Origin: Agrostemma githago
Taxonomy: Eukaryota > Streptophyta > Magnoliopsida > Caryophyllales > Caryophyllaceae
Length of the DNA: 64,000 nucleotides
Assembly (NCBI GenBank): GCA_958450325.1
Contig: OY288249.1
Location: 61,692,166-61,756,165, forward strand
Direction: 5' to 3'
The position numbers were made by a program, and so were the translations under genes. The notes below the pieces were generated by a model. It ran no database searches. It was not told the origin of the DNA and was given only the letters and a program-made list of their open reading frames with translations. Positions 11,896-22,833 of the stretch are shown here, one piece after another. Positions within the stretch are counted from its first letter, which is position 1. The number at the start of each line of letters is the position of its first letter.

Positions 11896-13411
11896 CGACC
11901 CACTGGTCCTAACCCTGGAAATCAGCAATCATCTTGTCAAGAGGTGTATGGTGGATACTGGCGCCTACACAAATCTCTTATACAAGGATGCTTTTGAAAA
12001 GATGAACCTTGAAAGAAGGCACCTGAAGCCAGCCCCCGGATCCTTGTATGGATTCAATGGAGCAGGCATGCTACCCATGGGAGTCATCGATCTGCCTGTT
12101 ACGTTTGGGGAGGGGACCTCAGCAAGAAACATCAGGGCGTCATTTGTTGTGGTGGACGCCAAATCCGCATACAACGCCCTGATAGGCCGAGCCACCCTTG
12201 ATGAAATAGAGGCTGCTATATCAATTAGGGCCCTCACCATAGCCTACGTAACAGACTTTGGCATGGAGGGGAAGGTCCACGGGGACCAGGAGTCAGCCAG
12301 ACACTGCTATTCCGTGGCACTGCAGGCCCATGAGACAGAAAGAAAAGGGAAGCGAAAAGCACAATGCTCTCCCAGCAGGGAAGGTGAGATTCCGACGGCC
12401 CAGCAAGAGCTAATCCGCCTGGAGCCCGAAAGGGAGAGCATGTTAGTGGACTTGGAACCAGGGAGACAGGTCCTTATAGGGGCCGATCTGGAGGAATGCT
12501 ATCAAAAGGAACTTATTGCAGTCTTAAGAGAAAATAAAGATGTGTTCGCCTACTCTGCAGACGAGATGCCAGGGGTCGACCCGGCCTTTATTGTTCACAA
12601 GCTGAACATCAGTCCGGAGGCCCGCCCTGTAAAGCAGAAGAAACGAAACATGTCTGCAGAAAAAGATGCGGCAATAAAAGAGGAAATAGACAAACTCCTG
12701 AAGGCAGGCTTCATCGAAGTATGCGACTACCCTGAATTGCTGGCAAACGTTGTCATGGTGAAGAAATCATCAGGCGCATGGAGAATGTGCGTGGACTTCA
12801 CCAATCTCAACAAGGCCTGCCCTAAGGACTGCTACCCTCTGCCCCGGATAGATCAGTTAGTGGACGCCACTAGTGGATACACCACCCTGAGTTTCCTGGA
12901 TGCGTTCTCAGGGTACCATCAAGTGTACCTCTGGCAGCCAGACAGAGTCAGGTGCGCCTTCATAACCAGCCATGGCACCTACATGTACAAGATGATGCCG
13001 TTTGGGCTAAAGAATGCAGGCGCCACCTATCAACGGTTGGTGGACAGAGTCTTTGAAAGCCAAAAGGGAAGAAACTTAGAGGCCTATGTTGACGATGCGA
13101 TCGTCAAAAGTAAGGGGGACAAGGAACATCTGATGGATCTTCAGGAGACCTTCTCTTCCCTGAGGTCATACAAGATGAAGTTGAACCCGAAAAAATGCAC
13201 ATTCGGGGTCCGCTCTGGAAAATTCCTAGGTTTTTTGGTCAGCTCCATAGGGATAGACGCCAACCCTGGGAAAATTGAGGCAAGGATCCCATCTCTACGC
13301 TCCCTGCAATACGACCGAATTGAGAATGAAGCTGCAATGGTTGAAGCCTTGGATCTGGTTAATGAAACAAGGGAAGAGGCTAGTACCAACATCGTTGCCT
13401 ACCAGCAATGA
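11882..13411 (+). pseudogene. pol remnant: protease and RT fused to integrase tail
   Basis: The frame opens in the protease (active site CMVDTGAYTNLL). It runs into reverse transcriptase with LVDATSGY, FLDAFSGYHQV, MPFGLKNAGATYQR and catalytic YVDD (AYVDDAIVKSK). After NPGKIEA, near 13281, it jumps directly to IPSLRSLQYDRIENEAAM, which belongs near the C-terminus of integrase. The end of RT, RNase H, the integrase zinc finger and the whole DDE core are missing, so there is one large in-frame internal deletion. A TGA at 13409-13411 ends it. It cannot support transposition alone. Lineage placement is Tat/Retand from motif spelling. Confidence 0.88.
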
Positions 13412-13651
13412 ATGAGGAAAGCCTTCAACAGCAGAGTGCGTCAGAGAAACTTCCAGAGGGGTGATCTAGTTCTTAGAAAAACGCAGGCGGTTGGAAAATC
13501 AAGGGAACATGGAAAGCTAAGTGCCAACTGGGAAGGTCCATACCAAGTGACTCAAATCCTGGGACCAGGCACGTATAAAATCGCCAACCTTGAAGGGCAA
13601 GAGTTGCACGCTCACTGGAATGCAGACACCCTGAAGAAATATTATGTCTGA
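13412..13651 (+). pseudogene. Integrase C-terminal GPY/F remnant
   Basis: In frame with the preceding segment except for one TGA. The 79 residues include FNSRVRQRNFQRGDLVLRK and NWEGPYQVTQILGPGTYKI, the usual C-terminal DNA-binding (GPY/F) module of gypsy integrase, ending DTLKKYYV. This is the end of pol. Confidence 0.85.
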
Positions 13652-13897
13652 GCCAGGGCTAAAGATAGTTTTTATTTTTTGCTAAAAACAAAGGCGGAGG
13701 ACGGTCAAAAGAATGTCGACGGCTCCGACCACCCTAAATGTTAAAAGTTTCGTAAAAGATATGAGAAGATTCAGATTTATACTCGTTGCCTGTTCACACT
13801 CGCGTTCTTCACACACAAACGAGCAAGGGGCAATAGGGGGAGGCCCTCCTGTTGCCAAAGTCAGGAAAAATGACCCCCCCAACAAAAATCCGAGCCT

Positions 13898-13985
13898 CCC
13901 TGCTTACCTCTGGGTAGGCAGGGGGCAGGCCCCCTGGACTTTGAACAAAAGCCAGGGACAGGCTGTGCCAGGCGCGATTAACAAC
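13898..13985 (+). repeat. Single copy of the 94-bp monomer (array at 24040-25935)
   Basis: The stretch with TACCTCTGGGTAGGCAG, GGGGGCAGGCCCCCTGGA and AAAAGCCAGGGACAGG is the reverse complement of the monomer repeated about 20 times in the element at 22834-28936. Since that element is on the opposite strand, both copies have the same sense relative to their elements and lie in the same 3' region after pol. Confidence 0.85.
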
Positions 13986-14179
13986 AAGGAAAGACTCCCC
14001 GAATTTTAAAACAAAACTTGCCATAAAAAGCAAAGAGAAATATTCCACAAACAGGACCCGTGAAGGGTAGAAGGTCTTTACAAAGTTAAAAAGAAAAAAC
14101 AAAGTGGCAAATATTACAAACAAACTGGCCATAACACTGGCTCAGCACGGAAGGATAAAAGCTATTATAAAAAAAGGCG

Positions 14180-16526
14180 TCACGTAGCATCCTGGTGAGC
14201 GTCGGCATCTGCCTCAGGCTGCCTGGTCGCCCGAGCTTCATTCTTAGCGGTATAAAGACTCCGGAAGGAGTCCTCATCAAAGGTAGGGAACATCTCCCCT
14301 ATCACCTCCATCACCAACTCCAGAGAGGAGTTGGCACCGCTCGCGAAGCTGGCATCCACTGCAGCCTCAGCCTCCTCAGCCAGGGTCTCTTTCTCCTTCG
14401 TCCATTCCCCTTTAGCCTGTTCAAAAGTCGACTTGGCCTTTGACAGCTGCTCCTCCAAGTCAGTTACTCTCCCCTTTAAGTGCCCCATCTCGGCCAAAGA
14501 GAGATTGGCTCGGTCCAACGACTGCCGGCTCTCCTTCAGATCAGCCTCCAGCTTGGCAACCTCCTTCACAGCCATCTCCCCCTGCAGCCTCCACTGACCA
14601 GCCTGCTTCTTGGCCTCCTCTAACTCGCTCTCTTGCCTTGTCATCTTATCCTTCAAGGAGCTTATCAAGGAGACATCCCTCTCTACCATAGCCAGGCGGT
14701 CGGGAGGAGGAGCCCCGGGAGTGATTGTCAGCTCCTCATCACTCAGGCGGCTGAGAGCCGCCAGTTCGGCAGACGCCAGCATAACCTTAGAGGTACGCTA
14801 GATGTACTGAAGCACTTGATGAGAAGTTGAAGTCACCATTTTTGTAAGGCGGTCGGCCAAGACGGCTCCGGAATCAGAAAGCAAGCCTGACACGTCCACA
14901 CTGTCACCAGCCGTGTAGTGGAACTCTGCGTTTTCCTCTGGGAAGGGGGTACTTGGAGGCTCACGGGCAGGGCGCTTCGCCTCAGGGGTGGTAACATCCG
15001 CCTCCAGATCCACCACGTCAGCACTAGAAGCTTCCCTGTCTCTTTTCCTCCTCAACTCCAAGGGAGCACTCTCCCCAGTCCCCTCGGAATTCCCAGGCTG
15101 CGTTCCCTGCGAAATCCGAGGCCCAGCCGGAGAGACACCCTGTTTCTGACTGGGGGAAGGTGTAGCTCCAGAAGTAACCTCCGCCTCCCCCTCATGGGTG
15201 CTAGGGGTGGGAGTCGCCGGCTTCGACGAAGGCAGCCGGGGTGGGAGAGGTAATCTTCGACCAGCGGCGAAGTCTTTTACAAGCTTCATAAGGGCTTTGC
15301 TTCCCTTCCTAAAATTCGCAGGGAGAGAAGGACGATTTGAAAGAACGACCAATTCCTCACTCAGGCCCAACCTCCTGACCTGCTTCTTTGTCCAGCGCCA
15401 AGTAGAGGAATCTGCAGAAAGGGAAAGGCGGTCATCTAAAAAGCAGGGAGAAATAAAGTCTCTGGAAAATCGTGACAACAAAAAATCCCTAGAACTACCT
15501 TCAAGGCCAGGAATCAGGCCCAGGGGAAGCAAATACTCGTCTGTCGTAATGAGCTCCGCGTGGGGGAGCCAGGAGACAGGGCCAAAGTTCCCATGTTTAT
15601 CCACCACAATCTCAAACTTTTTTTTATCAAAATCTCCTCCTTCTCGCTCAGCTTGACCTCCAGGGCCTTCCCCCCAACACCTGGGTGATACTCCTCACGC
15701 GTCTCCATGCGGGTGTGGACATGGTTCCTAAAATGTCTAGGAATTTTCCACCCTGACGCGCTATGAATGTATATAAAGTTATTTTTCCAGTCCTTTAGGC
15801 TGCTCAGAGCCGGCCAGACCAAGGCATACTTTTTATGCCTCTGCAGAGACCAATAACCAGGGGAGCCATCCCCCCAGACGAAGACACCATTTGAAGACCG
15901 ACCATAAAACGAAGGGCGTCAATATAAGGCCCCTCGCCATGGAAAAGGCAGGTCCAGGTGTAAGCTACTAAGGATCTAATGGCAGTTGCAGTCAGCTGGG
16001 CGATAGCGACGTTCATCCTCCTGAAGGTTTCCTCCAGGAAGGGATGCAGTGGGAATCGCAGGCCAAATTCCAAGGCCTTGTGGTAGACGGCCACACACCC
16101 TTCTGGGGGACAGCATACTGTGTCCCTTTCCCCAGGGATTACAACCGTGTACCCTTCCCCGAAATTATAAAATTGTTCAATGGCCTTAGCAGCGTTACTC
16201 TCCAAAATCAGGTCCCTGTTCTTGGCCTCAGGGTAGGTCTTTAGGGGGATCACATACTTTTTCTTGTCCAAGAAATAGGTCCTCCCCCTCTCCCTGCGGA
16301 TGAGGGGGCCGGCGACCCTGGAAGGGTCCATCTCCAGGGCCTCGTCATCGGAGTCGACTATATCAAAGGGAGCTGGTTCAGGTGACTCAGCACCCTCCCC
16401 CCTGTGATGATCATCCTCCTCCCTAGGGCCGACCCCGGAGGAAGAAGCTATGTCACGCCGGCCACCGTCGCCGCCCCCAGTTCCCCCGAGCAAAGAATTA
16501 AAAGAAAGGGGACGGACTCGCGACAT
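14180..16526 (-). pseudogene. Antisense ORF 1, gypsy-type transposon protein, broken
   Basis: Reads against the element from ATG at 16526 to about 14180 (around 780 codons). It opens MSRVRPLSFNSLLGGTGGG, then a Ser/Glu-rich acidic linker. A conserved domain follows with GYTVVIPGERDTVCCPPEG, FPLHPFLEETFRRMNVAI and RSLVAYTWTC, resembling the plant 'putative gypsy type transposon' domain (Transposase_28). A Pro/Ser-rich middle (14798-15607 frame) follows. The C-terminus is a long coiled coil with repeated Leu/Glu/Lys heptads (14180-14782). Frame breaks near 15.82 kb and 15.6 kb and an in-frame TAG near 14.8 kb show decay. A minus-strand TATA lies 200 bases upstream. The function of this domain is unknown. 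Confidence 0.75.
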
Positions 16527-16724
16527 ATTGGCTATGGAAGAGAAAAAAGAGGTGAAAGATTTAAAGAAGTTCTAACCTAAAGACGCCGATAAAGTCGCCG
16601 GAGACAGTGACAAAAGGTATTCCTTGCTCCTCGAAGAATGCTCGGCAAACGAAAAAGATTCAGGAAGTATAAGGAGTTTGAAGTATCAGGAAAAGTAAAA
16701 GAAGAAAATGAAGGGGGAGAAGGG

Positions 16725-16732
16725 TTTATATA
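16725..16732 (-). promoter_or_regulatory. TATA box for antisense ORF 1
   Basis: TATATAAA on the minus strand, in CTTTATATAAACCC, lies about 200 bases upstream of the ATG at 16526. It suggests an independent promoter inside the element opposing the LTR transcript. Inferred from motif and spacing. Confidence 0.55.
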
Positions 16733-17035
16733 AAGCCCAAGAAGCCCAAAAGGCGATCCCCTGACAAAACCCTCAATAGTCATCCACGTGTCGCACACTG
16801 GACACGGACTGTTCACCCTTTCCAAGAAGGGCCTCGAAAGACTAAAAATGGCAGAGAGAAAGGTCAACCGACGACGTCATTCCCGCATTCAAAAAAAAAA
16901 AAAGAGACAAACTGATTAACTTTCATTTCATTAGCCAAGGGGGGGAAAGTTACATCTTGAGCCAGATACGAAAAGAAAATACATAAGGCCCAAAAATTCC
17001 GGCCTGACAGAAACCAAACACCCTGCTACGCAGGC

Positions 17036-17620
17036 CTAGTCGTCATCCAAGTCTGGGGAATGATCCCCAGGATTGCCTGGGTTCCCGAGATCCGAGCCCC
17101 AATCCCAGTCTGGGGAATCCTGGAAAGGATCATCAGGAGCTCCGTCTCCATCCTTGTCGCTCAGGCAACCAAGACCCTCACTATCATCGGAGTCATGGCT
17201 GCTATCCTCCCAGTCCCTGCCAAAGGGAACGGCCTGGGATTCGTCGCAAGTACGACAACCTGTCCTCCTCACAGGCGAGGAGGGGCCCGACGCCAAGGAG
17301 GAGTCGGTATCAGAAGAATTAAGGTTAAACTGCCCAGGGTGCAGCCACGGGAAGCATTCGTGGCATCCCCTGTCAAAGCAGCCCCCTCCCTGAGGGCAAC
17401 GCCTGAATCTGGGAACAGCAAGGGGTGAGGATCTCTTGAGACGTTTGCTCAATCTGGAAGGGACCCTCCTGCCATTCCGACGGGAACGAAGCCGCGAAAG
17501 ACGGCTACGGCGAACAGCTCAATAAGCAGCTCGAGCGTACCGAAGTCTCCAAAATCCTCTAAAAAGGAAAGTAACATGGCGAGCTCCACGGCGAGTTACG
17601 TATTTTTTGATCCAAACCAT
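17036..17620 (-). pseudogene. Antisense ORF 2, Arg-rich then acidic, unrecognised
   Basis: From ATG at 17620 to the stop at 17036 there are 194 codons with a single in-frame TGA at codon 34 (17521-17519). The N-terminal part is very basic (VRRSRLSRLRSRRNGRR). The middle has a Cys/His cluster (CPQGGGCFDRGCHECFPWLH). The C-terminal half is Asp/Ser-rich (DSSHDSDDSEG) and ends PDLDDD. The charge split and Cys cluster suggest a nucleic-acid- or chromatin-associated protein, but I recognise no family. A TATA box lies 65 bases upstream of the ATG, the spacing expected for a short-leader promoter. Without the stop the frame would be continuous. Confidence 0.5.
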
Positions 17621-17684
17621 GATTAAGACAAGGAAAGTGGAAGTATTGAAGATAGGCTAAGCAGAAAAGGTGGAGGAAGCTGGG

Positions 17685-17692
17685 CTTTTATA
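17685..17692 (-). promoter_or_regulatory. TATA box for antisense ORF 2
   Basis: TATAAAAG on the minus strand (TTGTATAAAAGCCC) is 65 bases upstream of the ATG at 17620. Expected initiation is near 17655-17660, leaving a leader of about 35-40 bases. Confidence 0.6.
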
Positions 17693-17967
17693 CAAGAGAG
17701 CATGGCATTAATGACGCTCCAACCACCCTGGAAGGAGAAGCCACCAATCGGGAACTCTTCACGATTCCCAAAAATCCACCTAGAGGAGAGGTGTAATCAT
17801 TACAAAAGCACTCTCAACTCTTTGCATACCTGACGTGAGCAGCGCTACGTTCCTCGGGAAAGTGCGAAACATTAAATGCTGTAGCAGACATGGAAGTCAA
17901 CCTCCCTCCAAGCAAGGGTCGCCAGCAGAAGGAAAGCCTTGCTTTCCCTCTACTGACGAGGGCCAAT

Positions 17968-18640
17968 TGATTGGGGTCGGTAGCCTGACACCAATCGCCT
18001 GCCAGGCAGGCCCCAGAAGCACCCCCATCAAGTTTAAAAGGCCAATCCCTGGCAAGAAGCTGAAACAAAAGCATAAAACGCTAAGGATGGCAGTCGGCCG
18101 CTGGGACCATAAGCCATCCCAGCCTGCTGGAACCTAGCAGCCACTGCCCGAGGTCCGCCTGCCCTGGGGAAGTCCCTGGTCGACAGGGTCAGGACCCCCA
18201 GGGGCCCTCCCGTCATTTCGCCTAAGGTAATTAGGAATGGGTGGATGAGAAGCCGCCACTTGTCACTTCCTTATCCAACCATTCCTCTCCCACTTCTCTT
18301 TCTTGTGGGAAGGTATAAATACTCAACCCTTTCCCCCAAGAAAGGGGTTGAATTTTCTCTCTCTAGACTCTCACTCCTAAAAAGCCACCTAGTTCCTCAC
18401 GAGCTAGGTTCATCAAGGCATTCCACGGACTGACTTAGGCATCGGAGAGGGTTCCCTCGGACAACCTCCGAGGCCCTGTGCGTTCATTGTGCAGGGAGCA
18501 GGCCAACTCCGCCGGGAAGGTCCGATCGTGGGAGCGGGACAAAGGAGAGGTTTAGGAAATCAGACGATCAATAGTTCATCAACAACCCGATTACTCTACT
18601 CGGATTAAAAGCCGGGTTAATTGTTTCCGTGACCGGAACA
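17968..18640 (+). repeat. 3' LTR of Retand-like element
   Basis: 673 bp, about 99% identical to 9146-9818. Its end is followed by AAAGT, the right target-site duplication. No long polypurine tract is obvious just before it. Confidence 0.95.
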
Positions 18641-18946
18641 AAAGTAATCGAGCTCGTGAAAATTTAAGGGTGATGAGACTCTTGCACGTAATTGGCATCA
18701 AGTGATGTAGGGAATGTGCCGGACACTATACGAGTTATGTCTACTAATAATCATCTTGTAATAGTCATGTAGATCTTCGGGAAATTCCAATAACGCGGGA
18801 GGATTATCAGTGATGATGTAATTTCAAACTTAGTGTATTTGTTTAATATTTTTTTAGTAATGATAATTTGAACAAGGTTGTTTGTAGTTGAACTCATTTT
18901 TCAACTTATAGTTTACATTATGCATGCTAAAGTGTGTGCATCCTAT
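18641..18946. other. Host spacer between two retrotransposons
   Basis: About 300 bases with no recognisable gene. It starts with AAAGT (TSD of the left element) and ends with CCTAT at 18942-18946 (left TSD of the next element). Confidence 0.7.
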
Positions 18947-19749
18947 TATGGACATGACATAGGTCCACCCCGACGCGGCCATGCGCGAGTTTGGGTAGGC
19001 GAATGAATCTCGTGGTAAGATTGATCTCGGGTTGAAATTTAAATCGTGGAGTCGCCACCGAATTTTATGGGAATTCGGACCCGTTCGAACTCACTCTACA
19101 CTTAGGCGTTTCGTGCACAAAGCACGGCCTGCTTTTAGTGCTAGAGCTTATGAGTTCGTCCCTTTGCATTACGATACCAACGCCGAGTTATCGGATATCG
19201 CGCATCGAATGACTCTCGTATGCCAACAGTTTCGGACATCCGGAAACCATGGTTCTGAGTAAGGGGTGAGGGTACGTGTTGGGAAGCCCAAGAAGGACAC
19301 CCAACCCCGCCCACTCTTAGCGGTCTCTACTAAGATACCGTTTGATTTTTGTGTACGCGTGTTAGTTTGACGATGAAATGTTATGCAAACGACATTTTGA
19401 CTAAGCATGTGAATTACGTGTGAACTACGTCATTTAATGCATCTAAATTATCGTCGGAGTTGTTTAGCTTGTGAGGTTCATTTTGTAAAGTGGTAAATTG
19501 CAAGCATAAAACGAGAATAAGTTACAAGTTACACGGGCGGAAATACAACTCGGACAAAACAAAATAACAAGCAAAGTCGAAATAATGATATAGTAACGGT
19601 AATAATGAACAGATTAGAATAGGTAATGCAATGCATGGTTTTAAAAATGTAGGCACGTGATAGTCTTTACACGTGACGACCGAAGTCGTAAAAATATTTG
19701 ACGAGGCTAAAATGATGTTAAAAGCTCACATTTTAAAATAAAGGAGTCC

Positions 19750-19856
19750 ACTCGATCGAGTCATGGCAGAGACTCGATCGAGTGAACTTCTAAAAGGCTC
19801 GCTGCCTTGTTTTTGGGGTGCTACTCGATCGAGTGGGCTATGGCACTCGATCGAGT
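19750..19856. promoter_or_regulatory. Palindrome cluster ACTCGATCGAGT, distal, four copies
   Basis: Perfect 12-bp palindromes start at 19750, 19772, 19823 and 19845, in two pairs about 22 bp apart. The partner LTR has the same cluster at about 35597-35703 with one copy mutated. Even spacing suggests dimeric protein-binding sites or an amplified motif. Role unknown. Confidence 0.6.
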
Positions 19857-20254
19857 GCCCCCTGTTTAAGCTGCTGCTCAAGTTTCGTACGGGTGGTAAT
19901 TACGAATTTTGTTTTGTTTAAAATCGATAACTAACCGAGTTAAATAAAAATATGACGTAATTTATATTCAACTCGGTTTTCGGTATTCGTAACATGTATT
20001 TTATGATTACGAGAACGGTATCAGGATTTTTGAAAAAGGTGTTGTAAAATTGTTTTAAATTGGATTAGAACGAAATCAATTCCCTCCGCGTTACGACATC
20101 CTTACGACATGATGTTCGATTTTGCTTCAACGGGTTTCGTACTAACCTCGAAAATGGTATCGGACGTGTTCAACTACGTATTACCACGATCGCATTACGC
20201 CCTTAAGTGTTTAGGGCAGCGCTCCTCGAAAGGGCGCCACCACTAATAATAATA

Positions 20255-20258
<4 letters not shown>

Positions 20259-20293
<35 letters not shown>
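20259..20293. repeat. TA microsatellite in the 3' LTR
   Basis: About 17 TA units. The corresponding TA tract in the partner LTR (36279-36297 and 43547-43579) is where a cluster of DNA transposons inserted. Confidence 0.9.
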
Positions 20294-20295
<2 letters not shown>

Positions 20296-20665
20296 AAACG
20301 AAAAAAGAAGAAGGGAGAAAGAGATGTCGGGATTTGAATTACACCCTCAACCTACCTGCTTAAATATCTCGGAAATGGACTCGTAAAGTAGCGGCGCGTG
20401 CACGGGAGTGTCGAGATATGTAGGGTGAGTTAGGGTGTATAGGGTTAGTGAGAGGATGCTCTCGGGTTTTTGACGAGTTTTAATCTCGGAATGTGTGTAT
20501 GTGTCATGTGTGTGTAGATGATGGATGATTGAATGTTGAGGTAGAAAAATGTATGGGATGATAAGTTGTAGGGTTGTTGAAATGTAAGGTGATTAGGGTT
20601 GAAAAATCTGATTTGTGAAGAGCATAGGGGGAGTATTAATAGAAAATGCCCCTCGACCTAGGGTC

Positions 20666-20784
20666 ACTCGATCGAGTAGACCTACTGCACTCGATCGAGT
20701 GGCCCAAAAATGAGGTCTGATCCGGTTTTATAGCTGCACTCGATCGAGTGGCCGATCGAGTGAGGTGAAGCCACTCGATCGAGT
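20666..20784. promoter_or_regulatory. Palindrome cluster ACTCGATCGAGT, promoter-proximal
   Basis: Perfect copies start at 20666, 20689, 20738 and 20773, with a half-site near 20751. In transcription sense (minus) the cluster lies just upstream of the TATA position near 20630. The partner LTR has the same arrangement at about 43943-44051. This placement fits upstream activator or repressor sites. Inference. Confidence 0.6.
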
Positions 20785-21157
20785 GGGTTAGGTCGAGGAG
20801 TGTTTGTAGGGAGATAGTTGACTCTTTTGAATTTAAAATTTGTTGCATGGGCGCCTGTTTCTAGAAGCTTTGCCAATGTCGATTTCTGACTCGAACCGAG
20901 TTTTGGGTTGTAAAAAGACGGTTTTAGTTCCGGTGTCGGTTTTGGCTCAAATTAGTCTCATTTTATTGGAAACGACCCACTGTGCCTGGATTTGAGGTTG
21001 GTTTTGAGAGATTTGTACTCCGCTAAATGCCCACGTCGGATACTATTGATTCCGAGTCCGTATTCGAGCGTATTAAGTCACGTTTACATCCGATCATCAT
21101 CAGGTGTTTTGTCGAGAACTGACATAGACACTAGTAGGCAAAATGCGGGTGTCTATA

Positions 21158-21486
21158 GAGCCCCTACTTTGACTGAGGCTTGGACAAGGCGAAAGTCAGA
21201 GTAGCTACCAGGCCAATCGAGGATTACGACCTGACAATCTTTCGGTCGGGTCGTTTATAGTCCATTAGACTCGCATGAAGGGCTCGCCAGCCACATGCAG
21301 AGGGTCATACCTGTCCTGATGATGATAGCTTCGTGGGGAGTAAATGAGCTGCGTGGAAACTTGCTTCTGAAGTCTTGGGTGTACCTGTATGCTGACACAT
21401 AACAACTTGCATGTAGCATTCCAGGAGAAACACCGCCTTTGATGTTCCGTTGGGAAGCACCAGCTGGTACCTGAAATGTTAGATAT
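21158..21486 (-). other. Interior fragment of gag-only element next to 3' LTR
   Basis: Matches the intact element's segment after its 3' LTR (from 49743): GACTGAGGCTTGGACAAGG, then AGAGTAGCTACCAGG and GAAGGGCTCGCCAGCCA. In element sense it is the sequence just upstream of the 3' LTR, including the polypurine-like tract. It ends with GATAT at 21482-21486, the TSD of the solo LTR. Confidence 0.85.
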
Positions 21487-22479
21487 TGTGGACATGACAT
21501 AGGTCCACTCCGACGCGGCCACGCGTGGGTTTGGTGAGGCGAATGAGTTTCATGTGAGATGGATCTCGAGTTGAAATTTAAATCGAAGTTGGAGTCGCCA
21601 CCGATCTTTGTGAGAGTTCGGCCCCGTTCGAACCCAGTCTATGTCGTAGTAGGCCGTGCACAAAGTACGGTCCATTCCGTTTTCAGAGTTTATGGGGTTC
21701 GTCCCTTTGCATTGCGATACTGATTCCGACATTATCAGAAATCGGGTATTCAATGACTCTCATATGCCAACGGTTTCGGACATCCAGAAACCACGGTTCT
21801 GAGTAAGGGGTGAGCGAGGGTACGTGTTGGGAAGTTCACTAAGAACACCCAACTCCGCCCGCACTTAGCGGCATATACTTAGATATCGTTCGATTTTTGT
21901 GTACGCGTGCTAGTTTGACGATTGAATGATATGCAAACAATGCTTTTTGACTAAACATGTGAATTATGTTTGCTAAGTCGTTTTAATGCATCTAAACTAA
22001 CGTCGAAGTTGTTTTAGCATGCAATGTTCATTTTAGTACAATAAAACAAGCAACGAAATAAAAGGTGCGACAACAGATTACAATATACGAGCGGTATACC
22101 ACCCGGAAATACAATGCGACAAACGATAATATACAACAATTGCGATAATAACGGAGCGTAAATGAGTTAGAAGATTTAAAAGACATGATGCACGGTTTTG
22201 AAAAAGAGTAGGACACATGACGGACTTGACACGTGTTTGACCGAGGTCACGAAAAATATTTGATGATGCTTTTAATTTTTAAATCGATGATTTATTAAAT
22301 CGCGTAGAAATATTGTATAATTTATACTTGCCTTAACTTTCAATACTCGCCATATTTGATACTCGGTTATGAAACCAACATCCAATATTTAGAGTGATTT
22401 TTAGAAAAGATGTTATAAGTTGTTTTAAAATTGAACTAGGACGAAATAATCCCTTTTGTGTCGCAATTTTAAGGCAACC

Positions 22480-22592
22480 GCGCGACTTGCATGAAATTCG
22501 TGCGACTTGCACAAGCGCGCGACGCGCATGAGATTGGCGCGACTCGCATGACCTCCGCGCGACGCGCATGACATCCGCGCGGCTCGCTTGGA
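22480..22592. repeat. Short GC-rich tandem repeat, CGCGCGAC-type
   Basis: Five to six units of about 20 bp built on CGCGCGACGCGCATGACATC. They sit in the solo LTR where the neighbouring LTR subfamily carries ACTCGATCGAGT palindromes, and where the intact element has GCGCGACTCGC-type words. Confidence 0.75.
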
Positions 22593-22833
22593 GGGTTGTT
22601 TTGGCTTTTTTGATTAATTCCGTTAGATTTGATATTTGATATTTGACTATGGAGTCGGTATCGCATCCTTAGAATGATGATTTTGCTAAATCGCGTGAAA
22701 ATATTGTATGATTTATACTTGATTCGGCTTTTGATGCTCGTCATATTCGAAATTTGATTATAGAATCAATATCGAATATTTAGAGTGGATTTTGAAAAAG
22801 ATGTTTGTAAATCGTTTTTGATTGTATTAAAAC

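Larger units (their letters stand above)
9146..18640 (+). mobile_element. Retand-like (Tat lineage) Ty3/gypsy element, defective
   Basis: A complete insertion of 9495 bp: 673-bp LTRs at both ends, TSD AAAGT on both sides, a primer-binding site next to the 5' LTR, gag and pol remnants on the plus strand, and two antisense ORFs between pol and the 3' LTR. Antisense ORFs in that position are known from Tat-lineage elements such as Retand and Grande. By eye I count about five LTR differences, so insertion is recent. Yet gag is frameshifted, pol has lost RNase H and most of integrase, and the antisense genes carry stops. It therefore most likely moved as an already defective copy using proteins supplied by a relative. 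A shorter relative of the same family is nested at 22834-28936. Confidence 0.93.
18947..21157 (-). repeat. 3' LTR of the gag-only element
   Basis: Plus-strand reading begins TATGGACATGACATAGG (TG mutated to TA) and ends GGGTGTCTATA (CA mutated to TA). It matches 34786-36297 plus 43547-44423 but lacks about 180 bp found at about 36090-36270 in the partner. It contains two clusters of the palindrome ACTCGATCGAGT and a TA microsatellite (20259-20293). The minus-strand TATA equivalent near 20629-20636 is mutated to TATTAATA. Confidence 0.9.
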
